From Flectonema sp. DT1601 (taxonomy: Eukaryota; Euglenozoa; Diplonemea; Diplonemida; Diplonemidae), in the NCBI GenBank assembly GCA_964019425.1, contig OZ025787.1, positions 930,001-994,000 of the forward strand: DNA of 64,000 nucleotides, in the 5' to 3' direction. Numbering within the stretch: the stretch's first letter is position 1; every line of letters begins with the position of its first letter. Positions 1-11,762 of the stretch are shown here, in pieces. Position numbers and translations under genes: made by a program. The notes below the pieces were generated by a model. That model was not told the origin of the DNA and searched no databases. It saw nothing but the letters and a program-made list of their open reading frames with translations.

Positions 1-450
1 AGATTGGGGGCAGAGGGTGTTGACAAAGTGAAAGACAGCACTTAAGAAAAAAGACAGTTGACTTTTTCATTCATCAGATCCTTCGTTTATTTTTTTTTTT
101 CTTTCCCCACAACCAGAACCTACCACGAGAACTACGTACACCCCTCATAACACGCATAGCCTACAGAATCATTCTTAGGCTAACTACTTGCTATGACGAG
201 AACTTATAATCGACATCCTCGCAAGGTATAATAAAACGCAAAGAATGAGTCCATAGTCTCGAAAAAAAATAAACTATATCACCTGTGGTAGACGAACAAC
301 CTACCAATCCGGGGGGTTTTTTGTTTAGATTACTGGTGGTACAATGCACATAGAAATCTATGATCAACCCGTAACATGTTTTTTTACTAACAATTGACTG
401 AAAGAAGAGACTTTGTCTCGAAAATTTGCTTTTAGATATTGTGGGTAATA

Positions 451-484
<34 letters not shown>

Positions 485-3400
485 GAAAAATACTTATTAG
501 AAAGTTTTTTTTTTTTTGTACTTTATCTTTTGGGTAGTGCTGAGGTATGGGAAACGGTTTAAGGCCCAGTCTATATTATATTATTATACAGAATTATTCT
601 TTCCTTTTCTCTTTTTTTTTTTTTTCTCTCCCTTTTGCCTCATGCAAAAAGATTAGCAAGATGATGTCGTGGGAAGCTATGGGTGTTCAAGAATCCAATA
701 ATATTGTACTAAGGAGGCATTGAGACAAAGAAACAAGTTGCACTCAGTACCACAAATCATGGTCACAATACACTTAAAAAGAACAGTCGGTTCTGTTCAT
801 TGATCGAGGGCAATATGTACATATATTTTTTTTAAGTAGTATTCACTACATAAATGGGTAATTAACACGAAGACAGTCGGGAGGCAGTGGGATCAATCGT
901 CCTTTTTTTATATTTTAAATAGGGTAGGTGAGTTAATTAGAAGGTAAAATATTTTAAGGGTAGGATGGGGTAGGTGAAAAAAGATTATCGGGGTCTCCCA
1001 CCTTGTAAGTGAACTAACTGCCTGTAGGAACAGGTTGTCACTCCGAGACATGTGGCATGACATAGTACTTAAGCTACTCTGTCAAACTTTTTGCAGTTTT
1101 CGAAAGTAGCGCTCCACTCCCAGAATAGCAATTAGCTTCACGAGCTAGGCCAGGTGAGGTGCGGGTGAAAATTTAGGTGTTTTTTTTTTTTTCTTTCTTT
1201 TTTTTTAATACTTTTTTTCTTTTTTCTCTTATTTTTCCCATATCATTTTTCTAATTGTACTCGCTGTAGATGATGCAACTCAATTCCACGCATTAACATG
1301 GGTCGTGAACCGTACAAACAACGTAGTTAGTTAACTTTTCTAGTTGATACAATGACTGCGTGCTAGCGAAGGAAGTTTCACAAATTTGAAAGAACTTGAA
1401 TTTTCAAAAATTTATTTTTAAAAAAAAAAAAATAAAACAACAACAATAATAATTAAAAAAAAAATAATAATCTCATATTAAAAAATTAACTCTTCAGGAA
1501 ATTTAAGAGGTAGAAGATCATGTCAGTCCTTTGGGTGTGAGAATCAGAACTTAACCAGGGGATTTTCTTTTTGCTATCGGGCCCTCCAGATTCCAAAACG
1601 AAGAATAAGTTTCTTCGGGTGGGCTACTTTGCTTGGCCTCAAATTTAAAGAAAGCTTTGAACATAGAATACAATTATCTTCTCTTTATTTACTTACTTTT
1701 TTTTTTTTTTTTTTCCCTATTCAGAAGTTTTTTCACATGCCACCGAATAAATTCTTTTCGTGTCGCCGTTAAAAAGAAAAAAAAATTAAAGAAGGGGGGG
1801 AAAGAGCTGGGGAAGAACAGTGACTTCGGTGTGCTATTTAACTTCCGAATCATGTGTATCTTAACGCACTGGAACACAAGATTTAAGTTCACCTGTTCTT
1901 GTATTTACGTGGGGTGACTCATTCTGTTGCCATACAAGCAGGTTCACACTTCAATTTGTTCCTCGTCGTTTTTTTTTTTTATTTTTTTATATATCTCCTC
2001 CCTGCTAACAAACTACCCGGTGCTAGAACAAAAAAAGATAAAAAACAAAAAATTAAATAAAAAAATAGACCAAGAACTATTCGCAACAGGGTTGGAATTC
2101 GCTCCGAATCTGTGGCAAAGCTTCTACTTCTTCAGTCTAGAATGATCGCAAAGGAAAGAAAAGAACAAAAAAAAAAAAAAAAAAAAAAAAACTCGCACAA
2201 GTACAGTACTGTGCAGCAATAGTTCCACAAAACAAGTCCGCCGCGTGAAAGTGCAAGAAAAACTAGTCGACTATGGTCAAAAGTTGTGATAAATCTGTTG
2301 AAATTAACGATCGCACTTCCAAAATAGACGAAAGGATTAGTGCATTTGAGAGTATCGTTTTTTTATTTATTTAATTCATTGCTGTGGTGTTTGACATTTC
2401 TTTTATTTCCGAGGAGGGACTTCCAGAATGGAACACAAAATAAAACAAAATATGCACGAAAGGATAAGGTAACCAATAAGAGACACAAAAAGATAACGAC
2501 TTTCGGGGTTTGTGAGGGTTCCAGGCCGCGGGGCAAAGCGAGAAAAAAGCACGCGATCGACGTGTACCTTTTATTTACTACGCGCTACGTCTCAATTTTA
2601 GACCAGAAAGAAAAAAAAAGAACGACCCACAGAAGCATACTTGTGTCCAATTTCCGTTCAGTGCGAACTTACGTGTGAAAACTTGTGAAGAAAGGTAGTT
2701 GGAGTAATTAAAAGAAAATTAAATGAGAGTGGCATAATGCTTCTTAATGATCGACACCCCCGCTGCTTCAAAATAGTTTTTTTTTTTTTTTTTTTTTTAA
2801 ATTAGGGGAATAAAATGAGAATGAGAAGAAGAAGAAGAAAAAAAAAAGAAACTAGCAAAGAAAAGAGCCAGTGCGCTATTTGGTACAGTGGAAAAAACGA
2901 AGAACGAAGTGTACTATTCAGCTTATTTGGGAAGGGGAAATGTGAGAGAGGACAACGTTAATGATTTCTTTCGTCAAGTACAAACAAAATGCTATCGATA
3001 GGACCGTCAGCAGACTCTACCTCGTATAATCAATTCAAAATGACACTTCTAGAGTCTTCGAAACAACCACAACACTAAACTACTGCAAGTCGTCTCAAAA
3101 AGTCCCATGACCTTTTCCTTTTTCTTCTTCCTTTTTTTTTTTTTTTTTCTTCCTTCTTTTTGTATGTGTAAAAAACTGTATTATATTGTTTTCTTTTTTT
3201 TCCCCTTCCATTTTTCATTTCGTTTCATTTTTCTTTCAGTGCTCAGATTTCTCTTTTTTTTTTTTTTTTTTTGTTCCTCTTCCCATGGTTATTATTTAAG
3301 TTTGAGAGTGAGTCGGTGGTTAAGGGAAATGCGGATAAGGGAGGGGTCAAGCATATTCAAGAAAAAAAAAAGAGGGAAAAAAGGGAAATTCATTCCCGAC

Positions 3401-3634
3401 GGTGGGTGGGACGGGAAAAAAAAAAAAAACAAGGAGAGCAAAAAAAAAAAAAAAAAAGAAAAATGACGGGATACGGTAAAGAAAAGACGATATGTGTGTT
3501 TGCCTCTACTATTTCTTTTCTCTTTTTCTTCCTTCAGTGCACCAACGAGACCCTTTTTTTTTTTTTTTTGAACTCTCTGCAATAAATCTAAGGGTGTGTG
3601 TGTGTTGTGTATTGTATTCTGTTTAAAAGAATTA
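1..3634. other. Gene-free spacer, AT-rich with homopolymers
   Basis: No supported gene. The short open frames here are low-complexity Phe/Lys-rich translations of A and T runs. The stretch contains T runs near 452-478, 2775-2798 and 3131-3149 and an A run near 2167-2191. A small GAA-rich tract lies near 2828-2840. It is downstream of the TDY MAP kinase in the transcription direction, so it may include that gene's 3' UTR. No RNA gene or mobile-element terminus was recognised. Confidence 0.7.
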
Positions 3635-4874
3635 TTAATCACCTTCGTATGCTTTTGGGTGAAACTTTACTACTTCCTCCCACAGACCATCACGAAGTTC
3701 CGTAGCAGATAAGTCAGATGAGTCCTGTTAGTGTATTTTAATATAATTAAATTAAGCAAACTAAATAAGAAGAAAGAGAAAAAAAAACCCATACCTTCTC
3801 CCAGTAGAATTTATCAGGGCAGGTAGGCTCGTCATTCGGATCATGGAGCTGACTCAGGTATGGGTGTGCAAGAGCTTCCGCAGCAGTAATTCTCTTTGAA
3901 GGATTGAAGATCAACAATTTACCAATAAAATCAAGAGCCGTCGGACTTGCAGATGGAATTAATTGAGATAAGGAAACAGGTTGCTTTTTTTTCATAGATT
4001 TGAGGTACCGAACTGCTTCTTCACTTTTGATGGACGTCATGTCGTCTTCTAATGGAACACCCAAAACGTCGGTAATAATATTAAGCTGATTAATATAATC
4101 CCTCCCAGGATACAAAGGCTTTCTATTAAAGAGCTCAGCGAGGATACATCCAATTGACCACATATCAACAGCAGGTGTGTAGTGGTTAGATAGCAACAAT
4201 AATTCTGGAGGTCTGTACCATCTTGTCACAACGTAGTCCGTAAGTTCATTTTGATCATATCCTCTGGCTAGTCCAAAGTCACAGATCAACAAATCACAAT
4301 TTCCATTAACCAATAAATTTCCCGGCTTTAAATCACGATGAAGAATATTAGCACTGTGAATGTATTTCAGAGCTCTGAGTGCCTGATAAATGAAATATTG
4401 GTGATGCTCGTCGGTTAGTTTTTGCTTTGATCGAATTATCTGGTGAAGGTCAGTATCCTGTTGTTGTTGTGAATTAAAAGACTGTCATGAAATCATGTAT
4501 ATAAAATAAAAAAAACATACCATCAACTCGGTTACGAAATATATATCTTCGAACCCGGCTTTGTCCTTCGGCCGTAAAATGTCTTTGATACTTATAATGT
4601 TTTCATGGTTTAAAAATGCAAGGAGCTTAACCTCTCTTAGGATACGCTTCCCATCAACAAGATCATCAAAAACCTTTCCGATCTTCTTAATAGCAACCTT
4701 CTCTCCCGTGTCGTTGTTAACAGCAGAGCAAACGATACCATAAGCTCCTGTTCCTACTACTTTGCTAATGTCGTAGATGTTATCTACTATAAATCTCTCA
4801 GCATGCACTGTATACTCCTTCTTTCCTCCTCCAACTGGCTTAGGAGGTGCCAAAGGCTTGCTTGATTTACTCAT
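3635..4874 (-). CDS. MAP kinase with TDY activation loop, three exons
   Basis: Ser/Thr protein kinase of the CMGC/MAPK family, 368 aa after splicing, the usual size for a MAPK. Exons are 4521-4874, 3795-4457 and 3635-3724. The introns are 63 and 70 nt, start GTATGT and GTATGG and end in CAG; the second ends ACTAACAG. The glycine loop GTGAYG is at residues 41-46, the VAIK lysine at 63, HRDLKPGN from 158 and DFG at 178-180. The dual-phosphorylation motif is TDY at 191-193, followed by VVTRWYRPPE. TDY occurs in plant group D and several protist MAPKs; animal ERKs use TEY. The usual APE motif reads PPE. All catalytic residues are present, so an active kinase is expected, activated by a MAPKK in the cytosol or nucleus. 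The substrate cannot be inferred. It lies 186 bp downstream of the PC-esterase gene on the same strand. Confidence 0.93.
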
Positions 4875-4931
4875 AAGGATACAAGAAAGGGGGAGATACG
4901 GCTATTTATATTACTACTCGTGGGTTTTCTA

Positions 4932-4966
4932 CTGTTGGGGGAGAATGAAAAAAAAAGTGAGAGAAT
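4932..4966 (-). promoter_or_regulatory. Pyrimidine tract and AG acceptor upstream of TDY MAPK
   Basis: Read on the minus strand, a long T/C-rich run ends CTCCCCCAACAG 57 nt before the MAPK start codon. This is a strong 3' splice-site signal outside the coding introns. It may be the acceptor of a 5'-UTR intron or a spliced-leader addition site. Confidence 0.45.
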
Positions 4967-5059
4967 ACAAGAAAAAACAATACTTCTAATATAATAATTA
5001 ATAAAATAAACGGTAAATGATTACGAAACGGCATTTTAAAAAAAAAAAAAAGTGTAATG

Positions 5060-6553
5060 TTAACGTCTTCTCGGTTTCTTGGTGTATCGATTAAGCTTTC
5101 CTTCTCGCTTTAGTTTGTCTCTCATTTTCCTTCTTTGGGTTTGTTTATCTAATTTTTTAAGGAATCCTATATGTCCGTAGTTTAATTCAGAAAATGCGTC
5201 TGCTTTGCAAGACATAATTGAGTTTGAGATAGTGAGAAATAATTGTTTCATATCTCTGCGGGTGTTCGGTTGAGTCTGAACAGATGATCGTAGCTGATGA
5301 TATAAAAGACGAGTCCAGTGATGGTACGTGTGACCTCCAACAACATAGTGAGTGCCGTCAACGGTGTTGCAACCAACCTGTTGCTGAGGATCAGTTGCGT
5401 TCAGAGGACCATAATAATATTCACATGGTAAATTACAACCAGCCGTTATCTCATCAGTGCAATGACCTTTTCTCATATCAGTACTGTTCTGGATAGCCGT
5501 GCTCCACCATATTCTTAAAATATCTATTTGTGATTTTTCCAATATTGGGTTTGATACAATGTTTGCCCAGTCGTATTTTGAGTATCTCGCAGGATGACCA
5601 CCAACACCTTCTTTTGATAATTTCAAGCAACAATCCTCTGTGTAGGTTACATACTTCCCTCCAAGGAATGCTTGAGGTGATATCTCTCTCCATATTATTT
5701 TTGGATCGGTTGCCGAATGTGCTTCAGATACCTTTCGAATGACATCTGTGAAGTCATCTCCAGCATTTTCATAATGAAGACCAGTGTTAATAATCATGTA
5801 GTCGGAGTTAGAAAGATTAAGTGTGCGGGTGTAGGCAATGGCAGAGTTGATTTGAATGTTTCTTACGAGTCCACGAACACGTGAATTTATAAAACAGATT
5901 ATTGAGTTGAGAGAAATAATAAAAACACAATTATGACTTCCACTTTGACATGGAGTCGCAGGGATCATACCAGGGACAAATGTTTCATCTCCTCGGTAGA
6001 GAACTCGCAACAGTGACCCATCAGATGATAAAACAGTTGAATGTGTTGTTGATGAGAAGTTCTGGTATTGAATTACGTCTTCTGGAAACATATTAAATAA
6101 TTCATAAATAAAAGACTGATAGTGATGCTGAGTAACCGAATCTCCAGAAAAAACAATCACCCTATCATGTAGTAGTCCCTTAATAGCTGTTGATGATATT
6201 TCATCCAGTTTGCATCCTGTTGGTGTGAATATTGGAAATCCGTTTCTATGTATCCATCTTGAGTATTCAACTCCCCTTCGCCTCTCCCAATGATCAATAA
6301 ATTTATTCATCTTAGGATGGAACACATTCTCAAAGCTGTTATACGTCATTCCATGTTCCCACCTAACACTTCCCCTCACCTTTTCTATTGCTGTTGCTAC
6401 CCAACTACCTGGTAACGGTTTTCTACTATCACATCGGGGAAGCTCTACGGTGCGTACGATATTGATAACAAGGTTTTCAGTCGACTCAGTATGCCAGTAA
6501 CAACTAAATATTGACAATATAACCAAAGGTAAAATATTCCACCTCCTTCGCAT
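5060..6553 (-). CDS. Secreted PC-esterase / TBL-like SGNH acyl-esterase
   Basis: An intact single exon encodes 497 aa. The N terminus has a signal-peptide or signal-anchor pattern: basic MRRRW followed by a hydrophobic stretch at residues 7-20. Residues 133-147 contain VFSGDSVTQHH; the GDS serine at 137-139 is the block I nucleophile of SGNH/GDSL hydrolases. Residues 399-413 contain DGTHYVVGGHTYHHW, matching the position of the catalytic Asp/His block near the C terminus of the PC-esterase family (plant TBL/PMR5, CASD1, NXPE). Members add or remove acetyl groups on glycans in the Golgi. By inference this protein modifies a cell-surface or secreted polysaccharide. The last 30 residues are strongly basic (KKPRRR end), which is not typical. 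The family call is good; the substrate is unknown. Confidence 0.75.
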   Translation of the reverse strand: MRRRWNILPLVILSIFSCYWHTESTENLVINIVRTVELPRCDSRKPLPGSWVATAIEKVRGSVRWEHGMTYNSFENVFHPKMNKFIDHWERRRGVEYSRWIHRNGFPIFTPTGCKLDEISSTAIKGLLHDRVIVFSGDSVTQHHYQSFIYELFNMFPEDVIQYQNFSSTTHSTVLSSDGSLLRVLYRGDETFVPGMIPATPCQSGSHNCVFIISLNSIICFINSRVRGLVRNIQINSAIAYTRTLNLSNSDYMIINTGLHYENAGDDFTDVIRKVSEAHSATDPKIIWREISPQAFLGGKYVTYTEDCCLKLSKEGVGGHPARYSKYDWANIVSNPILEKSQIDILRIWWSTAIQNSTDMRKGHCTDEITAGCNLPCEYYYGPLNATDPQQQVGCNTVDGTHYVVGGHTYHHWTRLLYHQLRSSVQTQPNTRRDMKQLFLTISNSIMSCKADAFSELNYGHIGFLKKLDKQTQRRKMRDKLKREGKLNRYTKKPRRR

Positions 6554-6580
6554 GGGCGTACTAACCGGGGACTATTAAGC

Positions 6581-6762
6581 ACTCATATATTAGTGGTTTT
6601 CCTATATTAAAAAAATATAATTGAGCCTTTGATCTTGTTCGGTAATTCCCGAGGTTAAAGAATCACTTGCACAGGGATTGACACTGCGAAAAACGTTTTT
6701 GCTTTTTCGTAGTCTAGTGAATACTCATTAATTAGGGAGTGGTTTTCCTATATTAAAAAAAG
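6581..6762. repeat. Duplicated upstream segment of the esterase gene
   Basis: Two similar segments, 6581-6618 and 6721-6762, share the block GTGGTTTTCCTATATTAAAA and an ACTCAT-TTA lead-in. On the minus strand each ends in a T-rich run followed by AATATAG, so each carries an AG acceptor-like site. The proximal site, AG at 6602-6603, is 48 nt from the esterase start codon. Confidence 0.5.
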
Positions 6763-6991
6763 AAATAGTAACATTACAATTATAAATTAATTAAAAAATC
6801 ATCACATCAAAAAAAAAAAAAAAATAAGATGAGAGCTGAAATTAATTCTCGCGAAGGAAACGAGAGAGGGAAAAAAAAAAAAACAAAAGTCAAAAAGAAG
6901 TCAAGTCACAATGTGAAGGTTGTTGGGCGAAGGAAGTAATTAATATTTATTTTTTTATTTATTTTTAAAAGCAAAATCGAAAGTGGGAAGG

Positions 6992-7024
<33 letters not shown>

Positions 7025-7250
7025 GGAATAAATGTTTAAATGTATAGGGTAATCAATCGCATCGCAAACGTGACAACCACACCACTTGACAACTGGTGTA
7101 TATTTACCTGACATTGAATGGGGCAAAAACAGGGCGCATTGTATAGTGTAATATACATACAGACAGGTGCACTAAAACTCGCTATACCTGGAGGAACTAA
7201 ATTAAGTTTTTAGCATCAGCTATATTTGCGGTGGGGAGTTATCACATATA

Positions 7251-7284
7251 AGTGAGTAAGTAAGTAAGTAAGTAAGTAAGTAAA
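7251..7284. repeat. (AAGT)n microsatellite
   Basis: About eight tandem copies of a TAAG/AAGT tetranucleotide. It lies in spacer with no gene nearby. Confidence 0.9.
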
Positions 7285-7394
7285 TAATAAAATAATAAAA
7301 TCAATCAGTAAACTTTAGTAAGTTAGCAAAGTCCAGAACTGATGACTGCGGGGGGGTCTGAGTAACCCGCACCAGTAGAGAACCGAGTTCATAA

Positions 7395-7662
7395 TTTTAG
7401 CTGGAATGATCGACCAGCTGCCTACCTTGTCCAGAGATTTTGTGAACTAACAAGTTGAAAACAAAAAGAAAAGAAAATGATGGGGAAGTAAGAGAAATGG
7501 GAATAGTAAATAAAGCATATTTCTCTATTCCATATATCAAGCCTTTCTTCATGAAAAAACTACACATGTTTAATGCCGCCATACCACAAAAGCAATAAAA
7601 AACCCGGAACAAGACCGGGCTGTTCACCCCTCTAATTTCCCCAAGCATTAATATTATAAGGG
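7395..7662. repeat. Dispersed repeat R1, copy 1
   Basis: About 270 bp that recurs diverged at 17080-17547. Shared blocks in the same order include GATCGAC, CCTTGTC, AGTTGAAAAC, ACCACAAAAGCAATAAAAAA, GGGCTGTTCACCCC and AAGCATTAATATT. This copy lacks the roughly 190-bp insert present in copy 2 and so represents the empty site. No coding capacity or terminal repeat was recognised. Confidence 0.7.
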
Positions 7663-10064
7663 GTTTTACAAACACATTGGGCAACACTGTAATTCTTCCA
7701 ATCAAGAAATGGACTAAAATAAAAATGAAAACCTAAAGAGACAGTCAGTTTAAGGTCCTAACCGCTTTAAATCGCAAACTTAAGAGGGACTTCAGAAAAA
7801 AGGAAAAAATAGTCAGTCAGTACAAGGTACTGAACCTCGATGCAAGGGGGAAAAAAAATATTGGAAAATAATGTTAACACAAACCCAAGAAAGGGTGTTT
7901 AAAAGAGATTGTTAAGTTTTTGAAAATGTTTCAAAATATCTCCTTGCCTGTTTTGAACGATATCGCGAGCTCAACTCCACTTAGCTAGCGGTAATCAATC
8001 AGTTTTATATGGATGACAAGTAAGAGTAAGAACTACCAGTCATTCGAAAAAAAAAAAAATCGATCGCCTTAAGATTGATATTTCTTAATAATAAAAGAAG
8101 AAGTCAAGCTCCAATAAAGCTCTTACGGGACAATCGTAAGACTTACTTCCGGCGACAAGAATAACAAGCGACATACCTGAAGCATTCAATATAAAAAAAA
8201 TAATAATAAAAACTGACAGTTCACATGCAAGAAGGTAATAGAGTAAAAGACGGAAACAATCGAGATTTTTTTTGTGGCATTTCTTTTTTTTTGGTTGAAG
8301 AAAATCAAGAAAAGCAGTCAAGACTCTCGCCAATTAGAAATGACGTCCAATCACAACAAACAACACACGGCTGTATTTTACTCGCCTTTTTAAAAAGATG
8401 ATTTGTAGTTGCTTGTTTCCTAAACCCAGAAAAGGTGTCGGAAATTGAGAATGTAAAAACAAAGAGCTAAACGGCACTCACTGAACCAGGGAACATTAAA
8501 GCACGCCTTAGTATTTCTTTGCAACACCGCTAGTTTTTATTCGTGATTATAACCAATTTTTCTTTCTTGGTTGCAAGTGTTCACTGAGAATTCAAATCCC
8601 AAAAAGTAAGGCTTAAAAAAAAAAAATTAGAACTAAAAGGGAAAAAGTAATTCATTTTAATATATCTGAAGATTTTTTTTTCTAATTCTTTTTTTTCCTT
8701 CAACCTGATTAATAAGTGAGTAATAATATGAAAATTACTAAAAAAAGAAAAAAATAATAAATAAAAATAATAAAAAAGAAGCGGAGAAAGGGTTTTTGAC
8801 AAGTCCCTCGTACTACAAATCAGTACTTGATTTTGAATATAAAAAAAAAAAAAAAAAAAAAAAGGAATAAAAGTGCAAACTCATTCCCACACGTTGCAAT
8901 GAGGCAGGATACACATCGTGATTTAAATTATGCAAGAATAAAAGGAAGGGGTAAATTGTTTTATTTTTGTTTTGTTTTTTTTTTTTTTAATAAGAATGAA
9001 AAGGGTGGGAAAATCGTAGAATGCATAAATTCTCACTAATACTTTTCAACAAAAGAGAAGAGATGGAAAGTAGTAATCCAAGAACAAGTACTGCCGATCA
9101 GTATTTAAATAATTCGTTTTTGTGCACGAAGCGGTATAAAGACATCACTGAAAGGTAATCATAATTCATATTGTTACCCTGAATTTGTTTCTCAATGCGA
9201 TGCTAGTACTCCGTAAGTTCGCAAATAAATGAAAAAAAATAATGAAAAATAACTTCAGGACTGCAGAAATAACATCTAGAAAGCGTCAGCAGAAGTCAAA
9301 GTAGTTTGCCTCTCCTAACCTCAACAATACCGATGCAGTTGATAATCAAAGTATCACGGTAATATAAGAAAAGAGAAAAAAATATACGCAAAAAAACAAA
9401 AAGACAGGCAGCGAAAGGCAGCGAAATAAATGAAAAAAAAAAAAAAAAAAAAAGAACTATATGGATTTCCCAGGTCTTTCACGCATGACAGCTCACACCG
9501 CGAGGACTCTTATTATCACCAGGGAGAGAGGCACATTATGGTTGATCAGGAGAGGTTAACAGAATCTGGTGGTGCGACTAACGACTTGAATATAAAAAGA
9601 AAAAAAGAAATAAAGAAGGAAAAAGAAAAAAGTACATTAGGCAACAATAGAATAAAAAGAGAAAAAAAAATAACAGAAAAGAAAAAGAGATATAATCGCG
9701 TACTTATATTTTTAACAGTGACAATAAGTGTAAGTACAAAACGGGTGAAGGAATGGAGAAGCATTCTACCAATCAATCGTAAAAAAAAGTTACACAATCA
9801 CAGAAGCTTATGTCAAGGTAATTATATCAGCGATATCACTATTAAACCTTAGTGATTTATATCACAATAATTAAACAAACAAAAATATCCACAGCGAAAA
9901 TTAATTTATGTTAATATTATGTCATAGCTATTGATTTTAATGATAAGCCTGATTTTCACGTGGATTTTTTATCGAAGTAAAAGAAAACGAGGTTAAATCC
10001 CACCTACAAGTGAAAATCTGATTTTACATCTAAAACCGTTCGTTTTTTTTTATTTTTACGATAG

Positions 10065-10446
10065 GTGGCTTCAAAGGGAAAATTTACACCCAACTTGCAT
10101 CCTTGGCTGCTTCGTTGCACTAGGCAGGGTAGCCCTGCCATGCCCATGTGAGATCCCGGGTAAAAATGTTCTTGCATCGACTAGGGCCGACGACCACCAG
10201 TGGGAGTTTCCTGTGTACTTCCGCATGCACGGATGGTAGGTAATAAATCCTAGACGCTGCCGACACCAGAGATTCCTGTCATCCAGAACGATGTCTTTGG
10301 CTCGTAGTCTCAGCCAAGTCTAGATAACACGACTGCGGTAGAAAGCCCTGCACAAAGAAACTTGCTGTCAACAACAGACTTGAATGGCCGTGTCCTATAG
10401 TGAGAAATGGGTCTCTTTTCAAAAAATGAATGGACAATCCTATCAT

Positions 10447-10482
<36 letters not shown>

Positions 10483-10632
10483 CTTCAGAATCCTGTAAAA
10501 ACATCTCGCAACGCAATGGCTAACCAAATGCCTGCAATTAAATTCTGTAAAAAAATTCTTCACGCTCAGCCAGGAGTGAAAAACTGCATTTTCTGATTTT
10601 CACTACAAGTGTAAATTTTCCCTAAGAAGCCA
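10065..10632. mobile_element. Small DNA element with terminal inverted repeats
   Basis: The left end reads TGGCTTCAAAGGGAAAATTT from 10066. The complement of the right end reads TGGCTTCTTAGGGAAAATTT from 10632 inward, and both continue ACAC. GATAG lies immediately outside on both sides (10060-10064 and 10633-10637), consistent with a 5-bp target duplication. The interior has no transposase-like frame. It is partly GC-richer than its surroundings and contains an A run at 10448-10479. This is best called a non-autonomous MITE-like element; the superfamily is not assigned. Confidence 0.6.
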
Positions 10633-10786
10633 GATAGAGCAAAATAAAAATTTATAATTTAAAAATAAAAATAATAATAATAATTATAGTAATAATATTT
10701 ATTTATTTATTTACGAAGCTTAGCAGCCTAATAATAATAAGAAACTAACACCACTATTTTATGCACCATATAATTATTAGCGGAGA

Positions 10787-10817
<31 letters not shown>

Positions 10818-11007
10818 TTCCAAGTATGTTACTGCAACGTGTTGATCTTGATTTATCTTCTTGAGAATTACGATGATTTTACTAATTACGTTAAACTTAA
10901 GACAAGTTTCTATTTTTGAACATAAGTCTTGTTATAAAAGTAGTGCACTAAATCAAAAGATACGAAAAAGAATCTTTTTTTTTTTTTTTTTTTTAAATAT
11001 TAATTTT

Positions 11008-11762
11008 CATAGATGGAAGTGCCCTCCAAATTTGGAGGGCGCCTGGTGAAAATCAGCCACAAAAAATTGTAGGGCCAAAATAGGGCCATTGTAGGGCCAA
11101 AATAGGGCGCTGGAGGGCGCGTAGGGCTTTTTTAATTAAATTTAATATAATGCCGAGCTCATTTTGACACACCCCTGCCCTCAGCGAGGGTCGAATCGCA
11201 TCTTATTTGACTTTTCTCCGGTTCGCCCGATCAAATGCGTCTCCGGGATATCAGTTTACTTGCCACCAGTAAACTTCTTTTTTTTCTCACAAGGTACCTG
11301 AAGACCGGCCTATTAACAGGTTAGCAAGAACGCACTCTCCCTCCTCAAATCCCTCTATATTCGACTCGGTGCATTCTGCGGGCTATCAGTTCCTTGTAGA
11401 TCTGGGATGCATCGTCCACTGAAATGAGTTTCAGCTTCAGGGATTGCAGCAGGCTCCGGAAGCTCTCAAGGAGTGGCCCATGTTTTTTGCCATTGTTGAC
11501 CTCCGAACCATGACCTGGAGGTCTCGGGTTCGAACCCCGTGACACCCTTTTTTCTCTTTCTCGAAAGACTGCCAAGCATGTCAAAATTTTTTTTTGGCTT
11601 CTGCGTCAAAATACTTGTGCGTCAGTGTAAGTCCCCGTCAATTTAGCTGTCTTATAGTAATAAAAAAGGTAAAAAAAAGCGCCCTCCAAAATAATATTTA
11701 TATTAAAAGCGCCCTACAAGCGCCCTACACGCCCTCCAAATTGTAGGACACTTCCATCTATG
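11008..11762. mobile_element. MITE-like element, CATAGATGGAAGTG termini
   Basis: A 755-bp unit starts CATAGATGGAAGTG and ends with its exact complement CACTTCCATCTATG. The identical hexamer AATTTT flanks both sides (11002-11007 and 11763-11768), as a target duplication would. Subterminal regions on both sides carry repeated GTAGGGC / GCCCTAC and GCCCTCCAAA motifs in inverted orientation, a pattern typical of transposase-binding sites. No transposase is encoded; the interior minus-strand frame of 79 codons has no known domain. The interior also contains a tRNA-like B-box, listed separately. Confidence 0.75.
11527..11537 (+). other. tRNA-like B-box inside the 11-kb element
   Basis: GGTTCGAACCC matches the pol III internal B-box (T-loop) consensus and is followed by a T run. 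No matching acceptor stem or convincing A-box was found, so it is not annotated as a tRNA. It may be a tRNA-derived piece captured by the element. Confidence 0.4.

Noticed and set aside
3107-3642. Overlapping 100-120-codon frames on both strands
   Set aside because: Phe- and Lys-rich translations of T and A runs with no domain and no acceptor or start context.
11450-11550. Possible tRNA gene inside the MITE
   Set aside because: The B-box is good, but the 3' GACACCC has no complementary 5' partner at the right distance.
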